From contig CALCGS010000030.1 of assembly GCA_937901165.1 (NCBI GenBank), forward strand, positions 1-13,872: a stretch of DNA of 13,872 bases. Reading direction: 5' to 3'. The translations under genes were made by a program, and so were the position numbers. Positions 6,610 to 13,872 of the stretch are shown here, piece after piece. Positions within the stretch are counted from its first letter, which is position 1, and each line of letters begins with the position of its first letter. The notes under the pieces were generated by a model. It made no database searches. It was not told the DNA's origin and saw only the letters and a program-made list of their open reading frames with translations. This stretch comes from an uncultured Alphaproteobacteria bacterium. Its GTDB lineage: Bacteria; Pseudomonadota; Alphaproteobacteria; Rs-D84.

Positions 6610-7227
6610 ATGGATGAAAAAAATTTAAAAGTACGACTCATCGATTACATTTTAAACACCAAATATCCAAAATGTAAACTTATCGGTGTAGAAGTGCCGT
6701 TTATTTCTATGAAACGACGGGTGGACGTTCTTGTAATAACTGGTAAAAAAGAACTTGTGGCTTTTGAAATAAAAAGTGATTTGGATAGTTTGAAAAGGTT
6801 ACCTGGACAGATAAACGACTATAAAAAGACATTTGATAAATTATATATTGTTACATCTGCAAGATATAAGGATATATGTTTAAAAGAAGCAATTGGCGAT
6901 AATGTGGGGTATATATATATAAACGGACGAGTTGATGAGAAAAGAAAAGCTAGATTAGTAAAGAGATTAGACAAACAGTGTTTAGCACAATTCCTTTTAA
7001 AAACCGATATCATTACATTGGGCTACAATAAACATAGATCAGTAGAAATTTTGCGAAAACAATTAGTTAATGATGCAAGAGACACAGAAACCATACGCAA
7101 ATTAGCAATGAATAGTTTACTGAATCGATATTCAAAAAGATTTGAGTTGTTTAAAAAGTACAAGGAACAACATACGCTATTGTCAGATCTAGATTATTTA
7201 ACAAAAAATTTCGATATCAATTTTTAA
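6610..7227 (+). CDS. sce7726-family protein, predicted PD-(D/E)XK nuclease
   Basis: Predicted nuclease-fold protein of 205 residues, the usual size of the sce7726 family. The N-terminal third shows the PD-(D/E)XK pattern: E28 in a first strand, D39 in RRVDVLVI, and E53-I-K55 in VAFEIKSD, followed by RLPGQINDY where Q67 and Y71 form a QxxxY motif like that of Cas4/AddB-type nucleases, then a KLYIVTS strand. The C-terminal half (about 100-205) is helical and basic. The gene has its own strong promoter. Its stop overlaps the 3' end of the convergent Beta-like gene by 11 bases. In other genomes this family is known to pair with sce7725 proteins, to which the Beta-like neighbour is similar. Nuclease activity and any defence role are inferred. 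Confidence 0.75.
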   Translation: MDEKNLKVRLIDYILNTKYPKCKLIGVEVPFISMKRRVDVLVITGKKELVAFEIKSDLDSLKRLPGQINDYKKTFDKLYIVTSARYKDICLKEAIGDNVGYIYINGRVDEKRKARLVKRLDKQCLAQFLLKTDIITLGYNKHRSVEILRKQLVNDARDTETIRKLAMNSLLNRYSKRFELFKKYKEQHTLLSDLDYLTKNFDINF

Positions 7228-8284
7228 GTTCTATTAGTGTTCTGGTCATATAGAGATTTATTCTTACAGAAATCCAATAAGAAGGGGCGGCTCCATTTGG
7301 TTTTACTGTTCCGGCAATTTCTATCTCATTATCGCCCCATGTTTTTAGAGTTTTTATAGGCATATAGTTTTTATCACTTAAAACTCGCTTTGCCACATAG
7401 GGATATCCACCATCCTCTCTACGTGCTCTGTAATAACACATATATTCACTATTCATAAAATCTATACGCGGAATCCACTGTCCTCCTGTTGTATCATATC
7501 TATACGGGTGAACTGAAGAATAATCTGAGTATTTCAAAGTCAAATTTTTTTGATATTTGTTTTTTAAAATTTGATAAGTATATTTTTCATGTCTTGGCCA
7601 AGTACCTTTATCGTCCCCACCGTATTTCGCGACGGAATCCGGAAAAGTTGAAAATGCACAGGCAACCACTTTAGGGAGATTATCAGAAAATTTAGTTATC
7701 AATTCATCTAAAGTTTGCGTAAACAAACTGGATTTATCTTTATCTCCACGAGGTTCTTGATAGGCGGCATCTAATATCAAAATTATTTTATGTAATGAAA
7801 TCCCCGTAGATACCATAGTCTCTAAATATGAAATCGCGTCACTTACCGGAACTCTAAACGCTAAAATGTCTGAAAGTCTGAATAAGTTTTCTACTTCTTT
7901 TGCTACGTCTTCCAAATTTTGCTCGTCATAATGTATCACAGGAATAATATTAAGACCTTCTGCCTTACTTTGCTTTATTAAGTCTATCCACAATGGGAAC
8001 CCGTCAGTAAAGGTATCTAAAATGCAATCAATTTGTTCATTTGTTAGCTGTTTTTCTGTGGTTAAATCGAGAATAAATGGACGCCCCCCAACAAGTTCTT
8101 TTAATGTATCTAACCTTTTGAAAATTGATCTATCCATATTTTTTTTGCTTTTACGAGAACGTGTTAACTCGAAAACAGGTAACACCTCGTCCTTTAAAGT
8201 ATCGTCCAAGTGCTCAAACGCTTTTAATTCGGCATCTGTTGTTTTTAATATCGGCAAATACGAAATATTGTCTATGTTTATCAT
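7217..8284 (-). CDS. Beta / sce7725-like family protein
   Basis: Protein of 355 residues resembling the Beta_protein family and the related sce7725 proteins, whose function is unknown. The family-like opening is ISYLPILKTTDAELKAF (7-23), followed by alternating strand/helix segments (VLPVFEL, PFILDLT, GLNIIPVIHYD, ILAFRVPVS, IILILDAAY, KVVACAFSTFP) that suggest a TIM-barrel-like fold. Acidic residues end several strands (D in LILDAAY and in FILDLTT), compatible with an active site, though none is proven. It is the last gene of a three-gene operon: its ATG lies three bases after the ImmA/IrrE stop, so translation is probably coupled, and AGGGG lies about ten bases upstream. The 3' end overlaps the convergent nuclease gene by 11 bases. 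Probably a partner of that nuclease by family association. Confidence 0.7.
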   Translation of the reverse strand: MINIDNISYLPILKTTDAELKAFEHLDDTLKDEVLPVFELTRSRKSKKNMDRSIFKRLDTLKELVGGRPFILDLTTEKQLTNEQIDCILDTFTDGFPLWIDLIKQSKAEGLNIIPVIHYDEQNLEDVAKEVENLFRLSDILAFRVPVSDAISYLETMVSTGISLHKIILILDAAYQEPRGDKDKSSLFTQTLDELITKFSDNLPKVVACAFSTFPDSVAKYGGDDKGTWPRHEKYTYQILKNKYQKNLTLKYSDYSSVHPYRYDTTGGQWIPRIDFMNSEYMCYYRARREDGGYPYVAKRVLSDKNYMPIKTLKTWGDNEIEIAGTVKPNGAAPSYWISVRINLYMTRTLIELKN

Positions 8285-8287
8285 AAT

Positions 8288-8848
8288 TTAATACCCCTGA
8301 ATATAGCCTAATTTATATGCTCTATATCTGACTGCAGCAGGAGATACATTAAATTTTTCCGCCAATCTTTCAATGTTTCTAACACCATCTTTTAACAGAC
8401 TATCAAAAATGTTTTTAGGCATTAGAATCTCGGCTGCTAATTGATTGGCTTGACGTTCAGTATTATTAATAGTTTCATTGTCTCTAAACAAGATATTTTC
8501 ACCTTCTTTAAAAATACCTCTTTCAATGTCAGGGAAATGTAGTATTATATGGGCTAGTTCGTGTGCGGCAGTAAAACGTTGTCGTGTTTTGTTTTGATAC
8601 TTATTAATGGTCACTATAGCATTTTGTTCTTTTAATTCTACGCAACCAGACAAATCTTCCATTTCTTCATATGCGACTTTCACTCCATGAATTTTAAGAT
8701 ACGTAATCACATCAAAAGGGAACGTTTTTATGCCTAACTTTTCTGCTCTTGCATAAATTGCCTCGACTGTGTTATAAGACCGTACTTCTGGATTTGTAAG
8801 ATCTACGTTTGATGTCGCTTGTTTTGGAGGTCTTTTAATTATTGCCAT
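8288..8848 (-). CDS. ImmA/IrrE-family zinc metallopeptidase
   Basis: Predicted intracellular zinc protease of 186 residues. The gluzincin motif is H96-E-L-A-H100 (RFTAAHELAHIILH), and the downstream third ligand is probably E131 in the ERQANQLAAEILMP block, both typical of ImmA/IrrE (COG2856). The C-terminal NIERLAEKFNVSPAAVRYRA segment (about 158-177) is the usual helical HTH-like tail. Family members cleave repressors or regulators, for example in prophage induction and in toxin-antitoxin or defence loci. Here no HTH repressor substrate is adjacent. Translation starts at 8848 behind a perfect AGGAGGT (8856-8862) that lies inside the end of the upstream membrane gene, with a 14-base overlap. 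It is the middle gene of a tight operon, so the membrane protein or the Beta-like protein is a possible target. Confidence 0.88.
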   Translation of the reverse strand: MAIIKRPPKQATSNVDLTNPEVRSYNTVEAIYARAEKLGIKTFPFDVITYLKIHGVKVAYEEMEDLSGCVELKEQNAIVTINKYQNKTRQRFTAAHELAHIILHFPDIERGIFKEGENILFRDNETINNTERQANQLAAEILMPKNIFDSLLKDGVRNIERLAEKFNVSPAAVRYRAYKLGYIQGY

Positions 8849-9446
8849 TTCTGTTACCTCCTATGATCTCTATGCTTGATGAAACTTCACGAGGAATAGA
8901 TGTCCCGCCAACGTTTTGTAATTCTTCAATTGCATTTTCTAAATCCGCTATTTTCTTATTAATCTCGTCAACTTTTGTGCCTTCTAGTGATTCATCAACA
9001 TGTTTGCTTATAACGTTCAAAAAATCTTTTGAATTCAAATATATTTGCACATCCTTTGCTGCTTCTTCTTTTGCTTCGGTTGTTACTTTGTTTTTATGTT
9101 CTGTAAGTTTCTCAATTGTTAAATGTTTAAGATGTAAAAAACCTACTATTGCGACCAAACCAATTATACCAACAAGTATTGTTATTACCGTAGAATAAAA
9201 CGTAGATACATGAGAAACAACATCTGCTGCCGGAATAATTCTATTTGTTGTAAGAAGCGCTTCTACGTGCTTTGTTTCTAGGGGTGTTAATTTTGGTGAA
9301 AACAACAGAAATTCATTCATGAATGAGAGTTTATAACAAATCAATCCTATGAGTAGAGCCACAAATGCAATACCACAGAATAAACCGCACCCACACATAA
9401 AACCTCTAGTAAAATTATACGAAGTCCTATTGAAAGCATTTACCAT
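8835..9446 (-). CDS. Two-TM membrane protein with cytoplasmic coiled coil
   Basis: I recognise no named family for this 203-residue protein. A cysteine-rich first membrane span covers about 16-38 (MCGCGLFCGIAFVALLIGLIC) in two halves, a loop of about 45 residues follows, and a second span covers about 84-106 (ITILVGIIGLVAIVGFL). The rest is a charged helical region (about 108-180) with heptad-like spacing (EINKKIADLENAIEELQNV), then a polar tail. Basic residues after span 2 favour a cytoplasmic coiled coil. It is the first gene of the operon; an AGGA lies ten bases before the ATG. Small two-TM coiled-coil proteins occur as effectors or anchors in defence and toxin systems, but here that is inference only. 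The promoter upstream is not clear. Confidence 0.72.
   Translation of the reverse strand: MVNAFNRTSYNFTRGFMCGCGLFCGIAFVALLIGLICYKLSFMNEFLLFSPKLTPLETKHVEALLTTNRIIPAADVVSHVSTFYSTVITILVGIIGLVAIVGFLHLKHLTIEKLTEHKNKVTTEAKEEAAKDVQIYLNSKDFLNVISKHVDESLEGTKVDEINKKIADLENAIEELQNVGGTSIPREVSSSIEIIGGNRNGNN
8856..8862 (-). promoter_or_regulatory. Perfect Shine-Dalgarno for the ImmA/IrrE gene inside the upstream gene
   Basis: AGGAGGT on the - strand lies seven bases before ATG 8848 and within the last codons of the membrane-protein gene. It is the strongest ribosome site in the window and suggests the protease is made in excess of the membrane protein. Confidence 0.75.
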
Positions 9447-9600
9447 TTTTTCTATTTCCTATTAAGAGATATATCTATCATATCAAAGATGTTATGAAAA
9501 TCCAGTAAAATAAGTATGTTTGTTGGACATATAACGACTATGACAATTTTTTTATATTATAAAAATTTTTTCAGAGTGGGTGTTCGCAACAATGTATATT

Positions 9601-9631
9601 ATTATGAATAAGGATGATCCTTATTCGTAAT
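9601..9631. repeat. 31-bp near-perfect palindrome before the methyltransferase, possible operator
   Basis: Ten-base arms GAATAAGGAT (9606-9615) and ATCCTTATTC (9617-9626) surround one central G. Beyond one mismatch the symmetry continues with ATTA and TAAT. It lies 14 bases before ATG 9646, next to the ribosome site AAGGA (9634-9638), and just after a TATATT (9595-9600) that could be a -10. GATC occurs in the centre (9616-9619) and again at 9637-9640. Confidence 0.6.
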
Positions 9632-9645
9632 AAAAGGATCTAAAT

Positions 9646-10899
9646 ATGCCTAAATTAACAATTATTGATAAAAACATTGAACAAATTAAACAGTATAAAA
9701 ACAACCCTAAATTACACAGCACACACCAGATTAAACAGATAGCGGATTCTATAAAAGAATTTGGCTTTGTGAATCCTGTGTTATTGGACGAAAACGGGGA
9801 AATTATAGCGGGACATGGTCGTTTTATGGCGGCACAACTATTAAATATGACGACTATACCAACAATAACTTTATCTCATTTAAGCGACAGTCAAAAACGT
9901 CTGTATCGGATTGCAGACAACAAATTGACTGAATTGGGCAAATGGGATATTACAGCGCTTGAGATAGAGATAAAAGAACTGGAATCTTTAAATTTAGATT
10001 TGGAACTTACTGGTTTTGAAACCGAAGAAATTGATAATCTTATTTTGGGCAATTCTGGTACAACGAATTCTAAGGATGATAATATCCCAGAACTAAAGCC
10101 CGCAGATTACAAAAGCAAATTGGGCGATGTGTGGCAATTAGGGCGGCATTTCTTAATTTGTGGAGATGCATTAAAGGCAGAAACTTACGCAAAATTGATG
10201 GGAAATAAACGTGCCCAAATGATTTTGACAGATCCGCCATATAATGTTCATGTAAAAGATATTGTTTCATCGGGTAAAATCAAGCACGATGAATTTGCTA
10301 TGGCGTCTGGCGAGATGTCGTCTGATGAATTTATAAAGTTTTTAAATACATTTATGCGACATGCCAAAGATTACTCTGTGAATGGTTCTCTTCATTATCT
10401 ATTTATGGATTGGCGGCATGGAATAGAAATTGGGCTAGCGGCATCAACTGTTTATGACGAATTAAAAAATATCTGTGTTTGGGTCAAAAACAATGGCGGC
10501 ATGGGCACTCTATATCGTTCACAACACGAACTTTGCTTTATATATAAAAATGGTAAAGCCCCACATATGAATAATATAAATCTGGGGGCACATGGGCGCT
10601 ATCGCACAAATATTTGGGAATATGCCGGTGCTAACGGTTCCGCAGACGGCAAAGAAAATTTGAAATTGCATCCGACCGTCAAACCGGTAGCAATGTTGAA
10701 AGATGCTATTTTAGACGTTACAAAACGTGGTGATATCGTGTTGGATTGTTTTCTGGGTTCTGGTTCAACACTAATCGCATGCGAACAAACCGGCCGCATA
10801 TGTTATGGCATAGAATTAGAACCCAAATATTGTGATGTGACAATCAAACGTTATGAAGAATTAACCGGTGATAATGCCGTTAAAATAGGAGAATTATAA
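9646..10899 (+). CDS. ParB-domain/N6-adenine (or N4-cytosine) DNA methyltransferase fusion
   Basis: Site-specific DNA methyltransferase of 417 residues of the phage type, fused to a ParB/sulfiredoxin-like N-terminal domain. The ParB-like part (about 10-130) contains NPKLHSTHQIKQIADSI and GEIIAGHGR (51-59). The methyltransferase part has DPPYN at 196-200 (catalytic motif IV), HPTVKPVAM (342-350) and the AdoMet-binding DCFLGSGST (367-375). Motif IV before motif I makes it beta-class. All key residues are intact. Its stop overlaps the next start (TAATG), and the same order of methyltransferase, DUF5681 protein and terminase occurs at the packaging end of many prophages, so it probably modifies phage DNA before packaging. 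Recognition sequence unknown; no restriction enzyme is adjacent. A palindrome lies just upstream. Confidence 0.9.
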   Translation: MPKLTIIDKNIEQIKQYKNNPKLHSTHQIKQIADSIKEFGFVNPVLLDENGEIIAGHGRFMAAQLLNMTTIPTITLSHLSDSQKRLYRIADNKLTELGKWDITALEIEIKELESLNLDLELTGFETEEIDNLILGNSGTTNSKDDNIPELKPADYKSKLGDVWQLGRHFLICGDALKAETYAKLMGNKRAQMILTDPPYNVHVKDIVSSGKIKHDEFAMASGEMSSDEFIKFLNTFMRHAKDYSVNGSLHYLFMDWRHGIEIGLAASTVYDELKNICVWVKNNGGMGTLYRSQHELCFIYKNGKAPHMNNINLGAHGRYRTNIWEYAGANGSADGKENLKLHPTVKPVAMLKDAILDVTKRGDIVLDCFLGSGSTLIACEQTGRICYGIELEPKYCDVTIKRYEELTGDNAVKIGEL

Positions 10900-11273
10900 T
10901 GACAGGATACGCCAACCCACCACAAGCAACACGATTTCAAAAAGGTAAATCTGGAAACCCAAAAGGACGCCCAAAAGGGGATAAAAACTATTTGGCGCTT
11001 GCAAACAAAGAATTATCGCAAAAGGTTCCAATTACAGAAAGTGGGCGACACAAAACAATCAGTAAAAAAGAGGTGTTCATTAAAACAGCCATAAATAAAG
11101 GAATTGCTGGCGATAACAAGTTTACAAACATTGCATTCACAATAATGCAAGATGCCGAAAAATATAATGAACGCAAAAATTTTGATGAGAAAGAACAATC
11201 TAAAATCAATCAGGAAATTATCGAAAACTTTCGTAAACGAGTTTTAGAAGAACATAAAGAGTTAGAAGTATGA
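10899..11273 (+). CDS. DUF5681-domain protein, probable small-terminase-like partner
   Basis: Small basic protein of 124 residues with the DUF5681 signature TRFQKGKSGNPKGRPKG (11-27) at the N-terminus. This motif is found in phage proteins encoded just before large terminases. The middle (about 45-95) is mixed helical, and the C-terminal third (about 88-124) is a charged helix (KEQSKINQEIIENFRKRV) that could oligomerise. The ATG overlaps the methyltransferase stop, and the TGA overlaps the terminase ATG (ATGA at 11270-11273), so the three are probably translated together. By position it is likely the DNA-recognising small subunit of the packaging motor; that role is inferred from gene order, as no HTH is obvious. 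Confidence 0.8.
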   Translation: MTGYANPPQATRFQKGKSGNPKGRPKGDKNYLALANKELSQKVPITESGRHKTISKKEVFIKTAINKGIAGDNKFTNIAFTIMQDAEKYNERKNFDEKEQSKINQEIIENFRKRVLEEHKELEV

Positions 11274-12706
11274 CAGAAATTTTAGCAAATGCCCTAATCA
11301 GGGAAGATTTTTATAGTTTTTTGCAACGGGCTTATTTTGATATAAGCGGTGGTCAAAAACTTATTCCGAATTGGCATTTAGAAGTATTGTGTGATCGTTT
11401 AGAAAAAGTACGCAAAGGCGAAATTAAACGGCTTATTATAAATGTTCCACCACGAAGTCTTAAATCACAAATTGTAAATGTTGCTTTTACTGCGTGGGTA
11501 TTAGGTCACAACCCAAAAGAAAAAATAGTCAGCGCATCATATTCATCTGAATTATCAGAAACCTTTGCACGCGATTGTAAACGCATTATGCAATCAGAAT
11601 GGTACAAAGCCTTGTTCCCAAAAAGCATAATCGCAAACGAACAAGCAGCTGCAACAGATTTTAAAACCATTTCTCGCGGAGTTCGGTTTGCAACATCTGT
11701 GGAGGGTTCTTTGACAGGACGTGGGGGGAATATAATAATCATAGACGACCCTATGAAAACCACTGATATGGGCAGTGAAAATGCACTTAAAAAAGTTCAA
11801 GAATGGTATACAGGGACATTGTTAAGTCGTCTTGATGATCAAGAAAATGGCAGCATCATTTTAATTATGCAGCGGATTCACGAAGATGATTTAACCGGAT
11901 ATTTGTTAGATAAAGAACCTGATAAATGGGAACATATTGTAATGCCGATGATTGCTACCACAGAAGAAAAATGGCAAGTTGGAAATAAAACATTTGTCCG
12001 GCACAAAGGGGATGTTTTGCACAAAAACTATACCGGTCTGAAAAAGTGTTTAGATTTAAAACAAGAATTAGGGACATATGTGTGGGAATCTCAATATCAG
12101 CAAGAACCGTGTCCCATTGGCGGTGGTATTGTAAAGGAAGAATGGTTACAATATTTCCCAAACGCAACTATATCACCGTATGATGTATCAAGAATATTTC
12201 TTAGTTTTGATACAGCCAATAAGACTGGTGACAATAATGCTTATACAGCATGTTCCGTCGTTTTGTTGCTAAAAAATCGCAAATATTATTTGGTAAATGT
12301 TACCCGTTTAAGAATAGGTTTCACAGAGTTAGTAACAAATATCATTGATATGTATAATACGTATAAAAACCAAGCCATTATTACACCAACATTATTAATA
12401 GAAGATGCTGCGAGTGGAACACCATTAATTGATTTGTTAAAAACAATGCACGATGATAATGGTTATAAACTAAATATAGAACCAATAAAACCAGAAGGCG
12501 ACAAAGTTACGCGTTTATATGGCATTACTCCGTATATAGAATGTGGGCAATTATTATTTCCGCCAGACGGGTTCCCTGGTAAAGAACATTGGTGGGATAT
12601 ATTTAAGAAAGAATTACTCTGTTTTCCAAACAGTAAATATAAAGATCAGGTTGATTCTTTGACACAGGCTATTTCATATGGGCAAAAATTATTGGCTTAT
12701 AAATAA
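11270..12706 (+). CDS. Phage terminase large subunit (ATPase-nuclease)
   Basis: DNA-packaging motor protein of 478 residues that translocates phage DNA into a prohead and cuts it. The ATPase half has a Walker A-like VPPRSLKS (59-66), a hydrophobic Walker B strand IIIIDDP (155-161, D159/D160) and a motif-III-like stretch (IILIMQRIHEDD, 196-207). The RNase H-like nuclease half shows D314 (LSFDTA), E378/D379 (LLIEDAASG) and D459/D462 (KDQVDSL). The sequence resembles the family TIGR01630 (psiM2 ORF9-like). It appears intact in length and motifs, starts by a 4-base overlap with the DUF5681 gene, and ends 22 bases from a convergent gene. No portal, protease or capsid gene follows, so it may be a leftover or domesticated packaging module. 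Confidence 0.93.
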   Translation: MTEILANALIREDFYSFLQRAYFDISGGQKLIPNWHLEVLCDRLEKVRKGEIKRLIINVPPRSLKSQIVNVAFTAWVLGHNPKEKIVSASYSSELSETFARDCKRIMQSEWYKALFPKSIIANEQAAATDFKTISRGVRFATSVEGSLTGRGGNIIIIDDPMKTTDMGSENALKKVQEWYTGTLLSRLDDQENGSIILIMQRIHEDDLTGYLLDKEPDKWEHIVMPMIATTEEKWQVGNKTFVRHKGDVLHKNYTGLKKCLDLKQELGTYVWESQYQQEPCPIGGGIVKEEWLQYFPNATISPYDVSRIFLSFDTANKTGDNNAYTACSVVLLLKNRKYYLVNVTRLRIGFTELVTNIIDMYNTYKNQAIITPTLLIEDAASGTPLIDLLKTMHDDNGYKLNIEPIKPEGDKVTRLYGITPYIECGQLLFPPDGFPGKEHWWDIFKKELLCFPNSKYKDQVDSLTQAISYGQKLLAYK

Positions 12707-12728
12707 ACACCGTGTAAAATCCCGGCCT

Positions 12729-13367
12729 TTATTTTGGCATATGTTTTTGCAGGCATATTTTATATAAATCACGGACATAGTTTTTACCGGTATACGATTT
12801 TGCGAGTCTTTTAATTTGATTGATTTGTTTTATAAAATCATCACAGCTTATATAATATGAATATTTATATTTAGAAAATATATCAAACGCAATCATATCT
12901 ATATCTGTACGATGCTTTTTTATCCATTTGAACACTGTTTCAAAATCAATATATAAAAACGTGTTATTTGCAGGCACTTTATTGATTTCACGCACGGATA
13001 AAAACGCACTGAAAATCCTGGTTTTGTCTACAGTCTTTATCTGAGGAATAAGATTTGCATTTTCAAGTTGTAAATAACTATCGTTTTTGCAATATGGCAA
13101 TTTCATAATTCTTTTACTATCTGGTCCAGGCGGACAAATAACAACAGCAATTAGTATTTTTGATTGCACCAACATCGCAATAAAATATGTTAAACTTTCA
13201 TCGTCTTTGAACACATTATATTCGCCTAATGCACTAGCCACTGTTCCATTGAAATAGTCGGTATCGTTTTCACGATGAATAATGCAATAATCGAAGTCAT
13301 ATTCGAAATCTTTGAAATGATTTTCATCTAAAACATATTCCGGCAAAGATGTTTTTGTTGCTGTCAT
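12729..13367 (-). CDS. Hypothetical protein, 212 residues
   Basis: I do not recognise this protein. It has no signal peptide. One hydrophobic segment (LTYFIAMLVQSKILIAVVICPPGP, about 59-82) looks like buried beta-strands rather than a membrane span. The first half is acidic (DENHFKDFEYDFDY, HRENDTDYF), the second half Lys-rich (KYKYSYYISCDDF, QIKRLAKSYTGKNY) and ends in a Lys-rich tail. It follows its upstream neighbour by a single base (TAATATG), which implies coupled translation, and converges on the terminase. The location beside phage genes suggests accessory phage or island cargo, but no function can be assigned. Confidence 0.65.
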   Translation of the reverse strand: MTATKTSLPEYVLDENHFKDFEYDFDYCIIHRENDTDYFNGTVASALGEYNVFKDDESLTYFIAMLVQSKILIAVVICPPGPDSKRIMKLPYCKNDSYLQLENANLIPQIKTVDKTRIFSAFLSVREINKVPANNTFLYIDFETVFKWIKKHRTDIDMIAFDIFSKYKYSYYISCDDFIKQINQIKRLAKSYTGKNYVRDLYKICLQKHMPK

Positions 13368-13368
13368 A

Positions 13369-13866
13369 TTATTTTTCCAATTCTATTTTGCATTCGGCAT
13401 AACATGTTTTCCAATCTTGTCGATTTGAACGATAAGTTTTGTTTAATCTGGTATTTTCAGCTTTGGTAATCCAAGCGGTTTTCAAATTATTCAAAACATA
13501 TTTAACACTTTTTTCGTCATCCATAAAGGCATGAAACAATTCAGATAACGGAACACAGTGTTCCAACAACAACTCTTTTAATTCGGGGTAATCTTTTTGG
13601 ATTGCGCGTTTTTTCGACACCAATAAATTATGCAATTCGCCATGTATCACGGATTTATCCCAAATTTTCTGTGCGGATTTTGATACAAAATCTGCTGGTC
13701 TGGATTCAGAAATCACATACAACACATTGCGAAATGACATGCTAATGATTTTCTTGGCATTATCACTTGCCTTTCGATATGTATCACGCAAGTTATTCAA
13801 TAATAACTCTACGTCTTTATCGGTAAATTTATTTGTCGGTTTATTTATCGTTACCTGTGTTTTCAT
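13369..13866 (-). CDS. Hypothetical protein, 165 residues, start near window edge
   Basis: I do not recognise this protein. It is mostly helical and basic, with no signal peptide or membrane span. Clusters such as DKDVELLLNNLRDTYRKAS (18-36) and a C-terminal KTYRSNRQDWKTCYAECK segment suggest a compact helical fold that may bind nucleic acid, but no HTH or catalytic motif is certain. The ATG at 13866 has only six bases of sequence before it in the window, so an earlier start or a ribosome site cannot be judged. The gene is one base upstream of the 212-residue gene and forms an operon with it. Confidence 0.6.
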   Translation of the reverse strand: MKTQVTINKPTNKFTDKDVELLLNNLRDTYRKASDNAKKIISMSFRNVLYVISESRPADFVSKSAQKIWDKSVIHGELHNLLVSKKRAIQKDYPELKELLLEHCVPLSELFHAFMDDEKSVKYVLNNLKTAWITKAENTRLNKTYRSNRQDWKTCYAECKIELEK

Positions 13867-13872
13867 TGTTCT

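Noticed and set aside
8835..9446. First membrane span read as a secretion signal with lipobox
   Set aside because: The cysteines are not preceded by an L-[AS]-[GA] lipobox, and a second span follows, so an integral membrane protein fits better.

Overview
The window is AT-rich bacterial DNA, most likely from a gut-associated alphaproteobacterium of the poorly cultured Rs-D84 / 'Candidatus Enterousia' kind. That placement is an inference. It rests on the style of one secreted repeat protein (tandem PKD-like modules, a cysteine-rich module with a YYCPGG motif, and a C-terminal WDSANG / GYTFTGW InlB-like repeat) together with the low GC content and an ordinary bacterial CysRS. Nothing in the window proves the taxon.

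Layout. (1) 1-1800: a coding-like open frame without a start at the left edge, then cysS on + with a clear sigma70-type promoter and a strong, probably bidirectional terminator. (2) 1791-3955: on the - strand, a 639-residue secreted repeat protein followed by a 58-residue hypothetical gene. (3) 4122-5495: on +, a 457-residue alpha/beta-hydrolase-like protein with cysteine in the nucleophile elbow and a promoter that predicts a leaderless mRNA. (4) 5496-6609: a Nudix hydrolase on -, flanked on both sides by near-identical hairpin/T-run/TGGCGG elements, then a non-coding stretch with a cluster of CAGGGA-type motifs that may mark an island edge. (5) 6610-9446: an accessory cassette. A PD-(D/E)XK-like nuclease of the sce7726 type (+) converges, with overlapping 3' ends, on a tight three-gene - strand operon: a two-TM coiled-coil membrane protein, an ImmA/IrrE-type zinc peptidase and a Beta/sce7725-like protein. 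(6) 9646-12706: a phage-derived cassette on + of three genes with overlapping stops and starts: a ParB-domain/adenine methyltransferase fusion, a DUF5681 protein (likely small-terminase-like) and an apparently intact large terminase. No portal or capsid gene follows. (7) 12729-13866: two unrecognised - strand genes one base apart, converging on the terminase.

The region from about 6450 to the right end looks like a mobile or accessory island beside core genes. The strongest candidate for an undescribed system is the four-gene cassette at 6610-9446, which combines a nuclease, a regulatory protease, a membrane protein and a Beta-family protein in a defence-like arrangement. Its role in defence is inferred from domain types and gene order only. 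No tRNA, rRNA, CRISPR array, integrase or insertion sequence was found.
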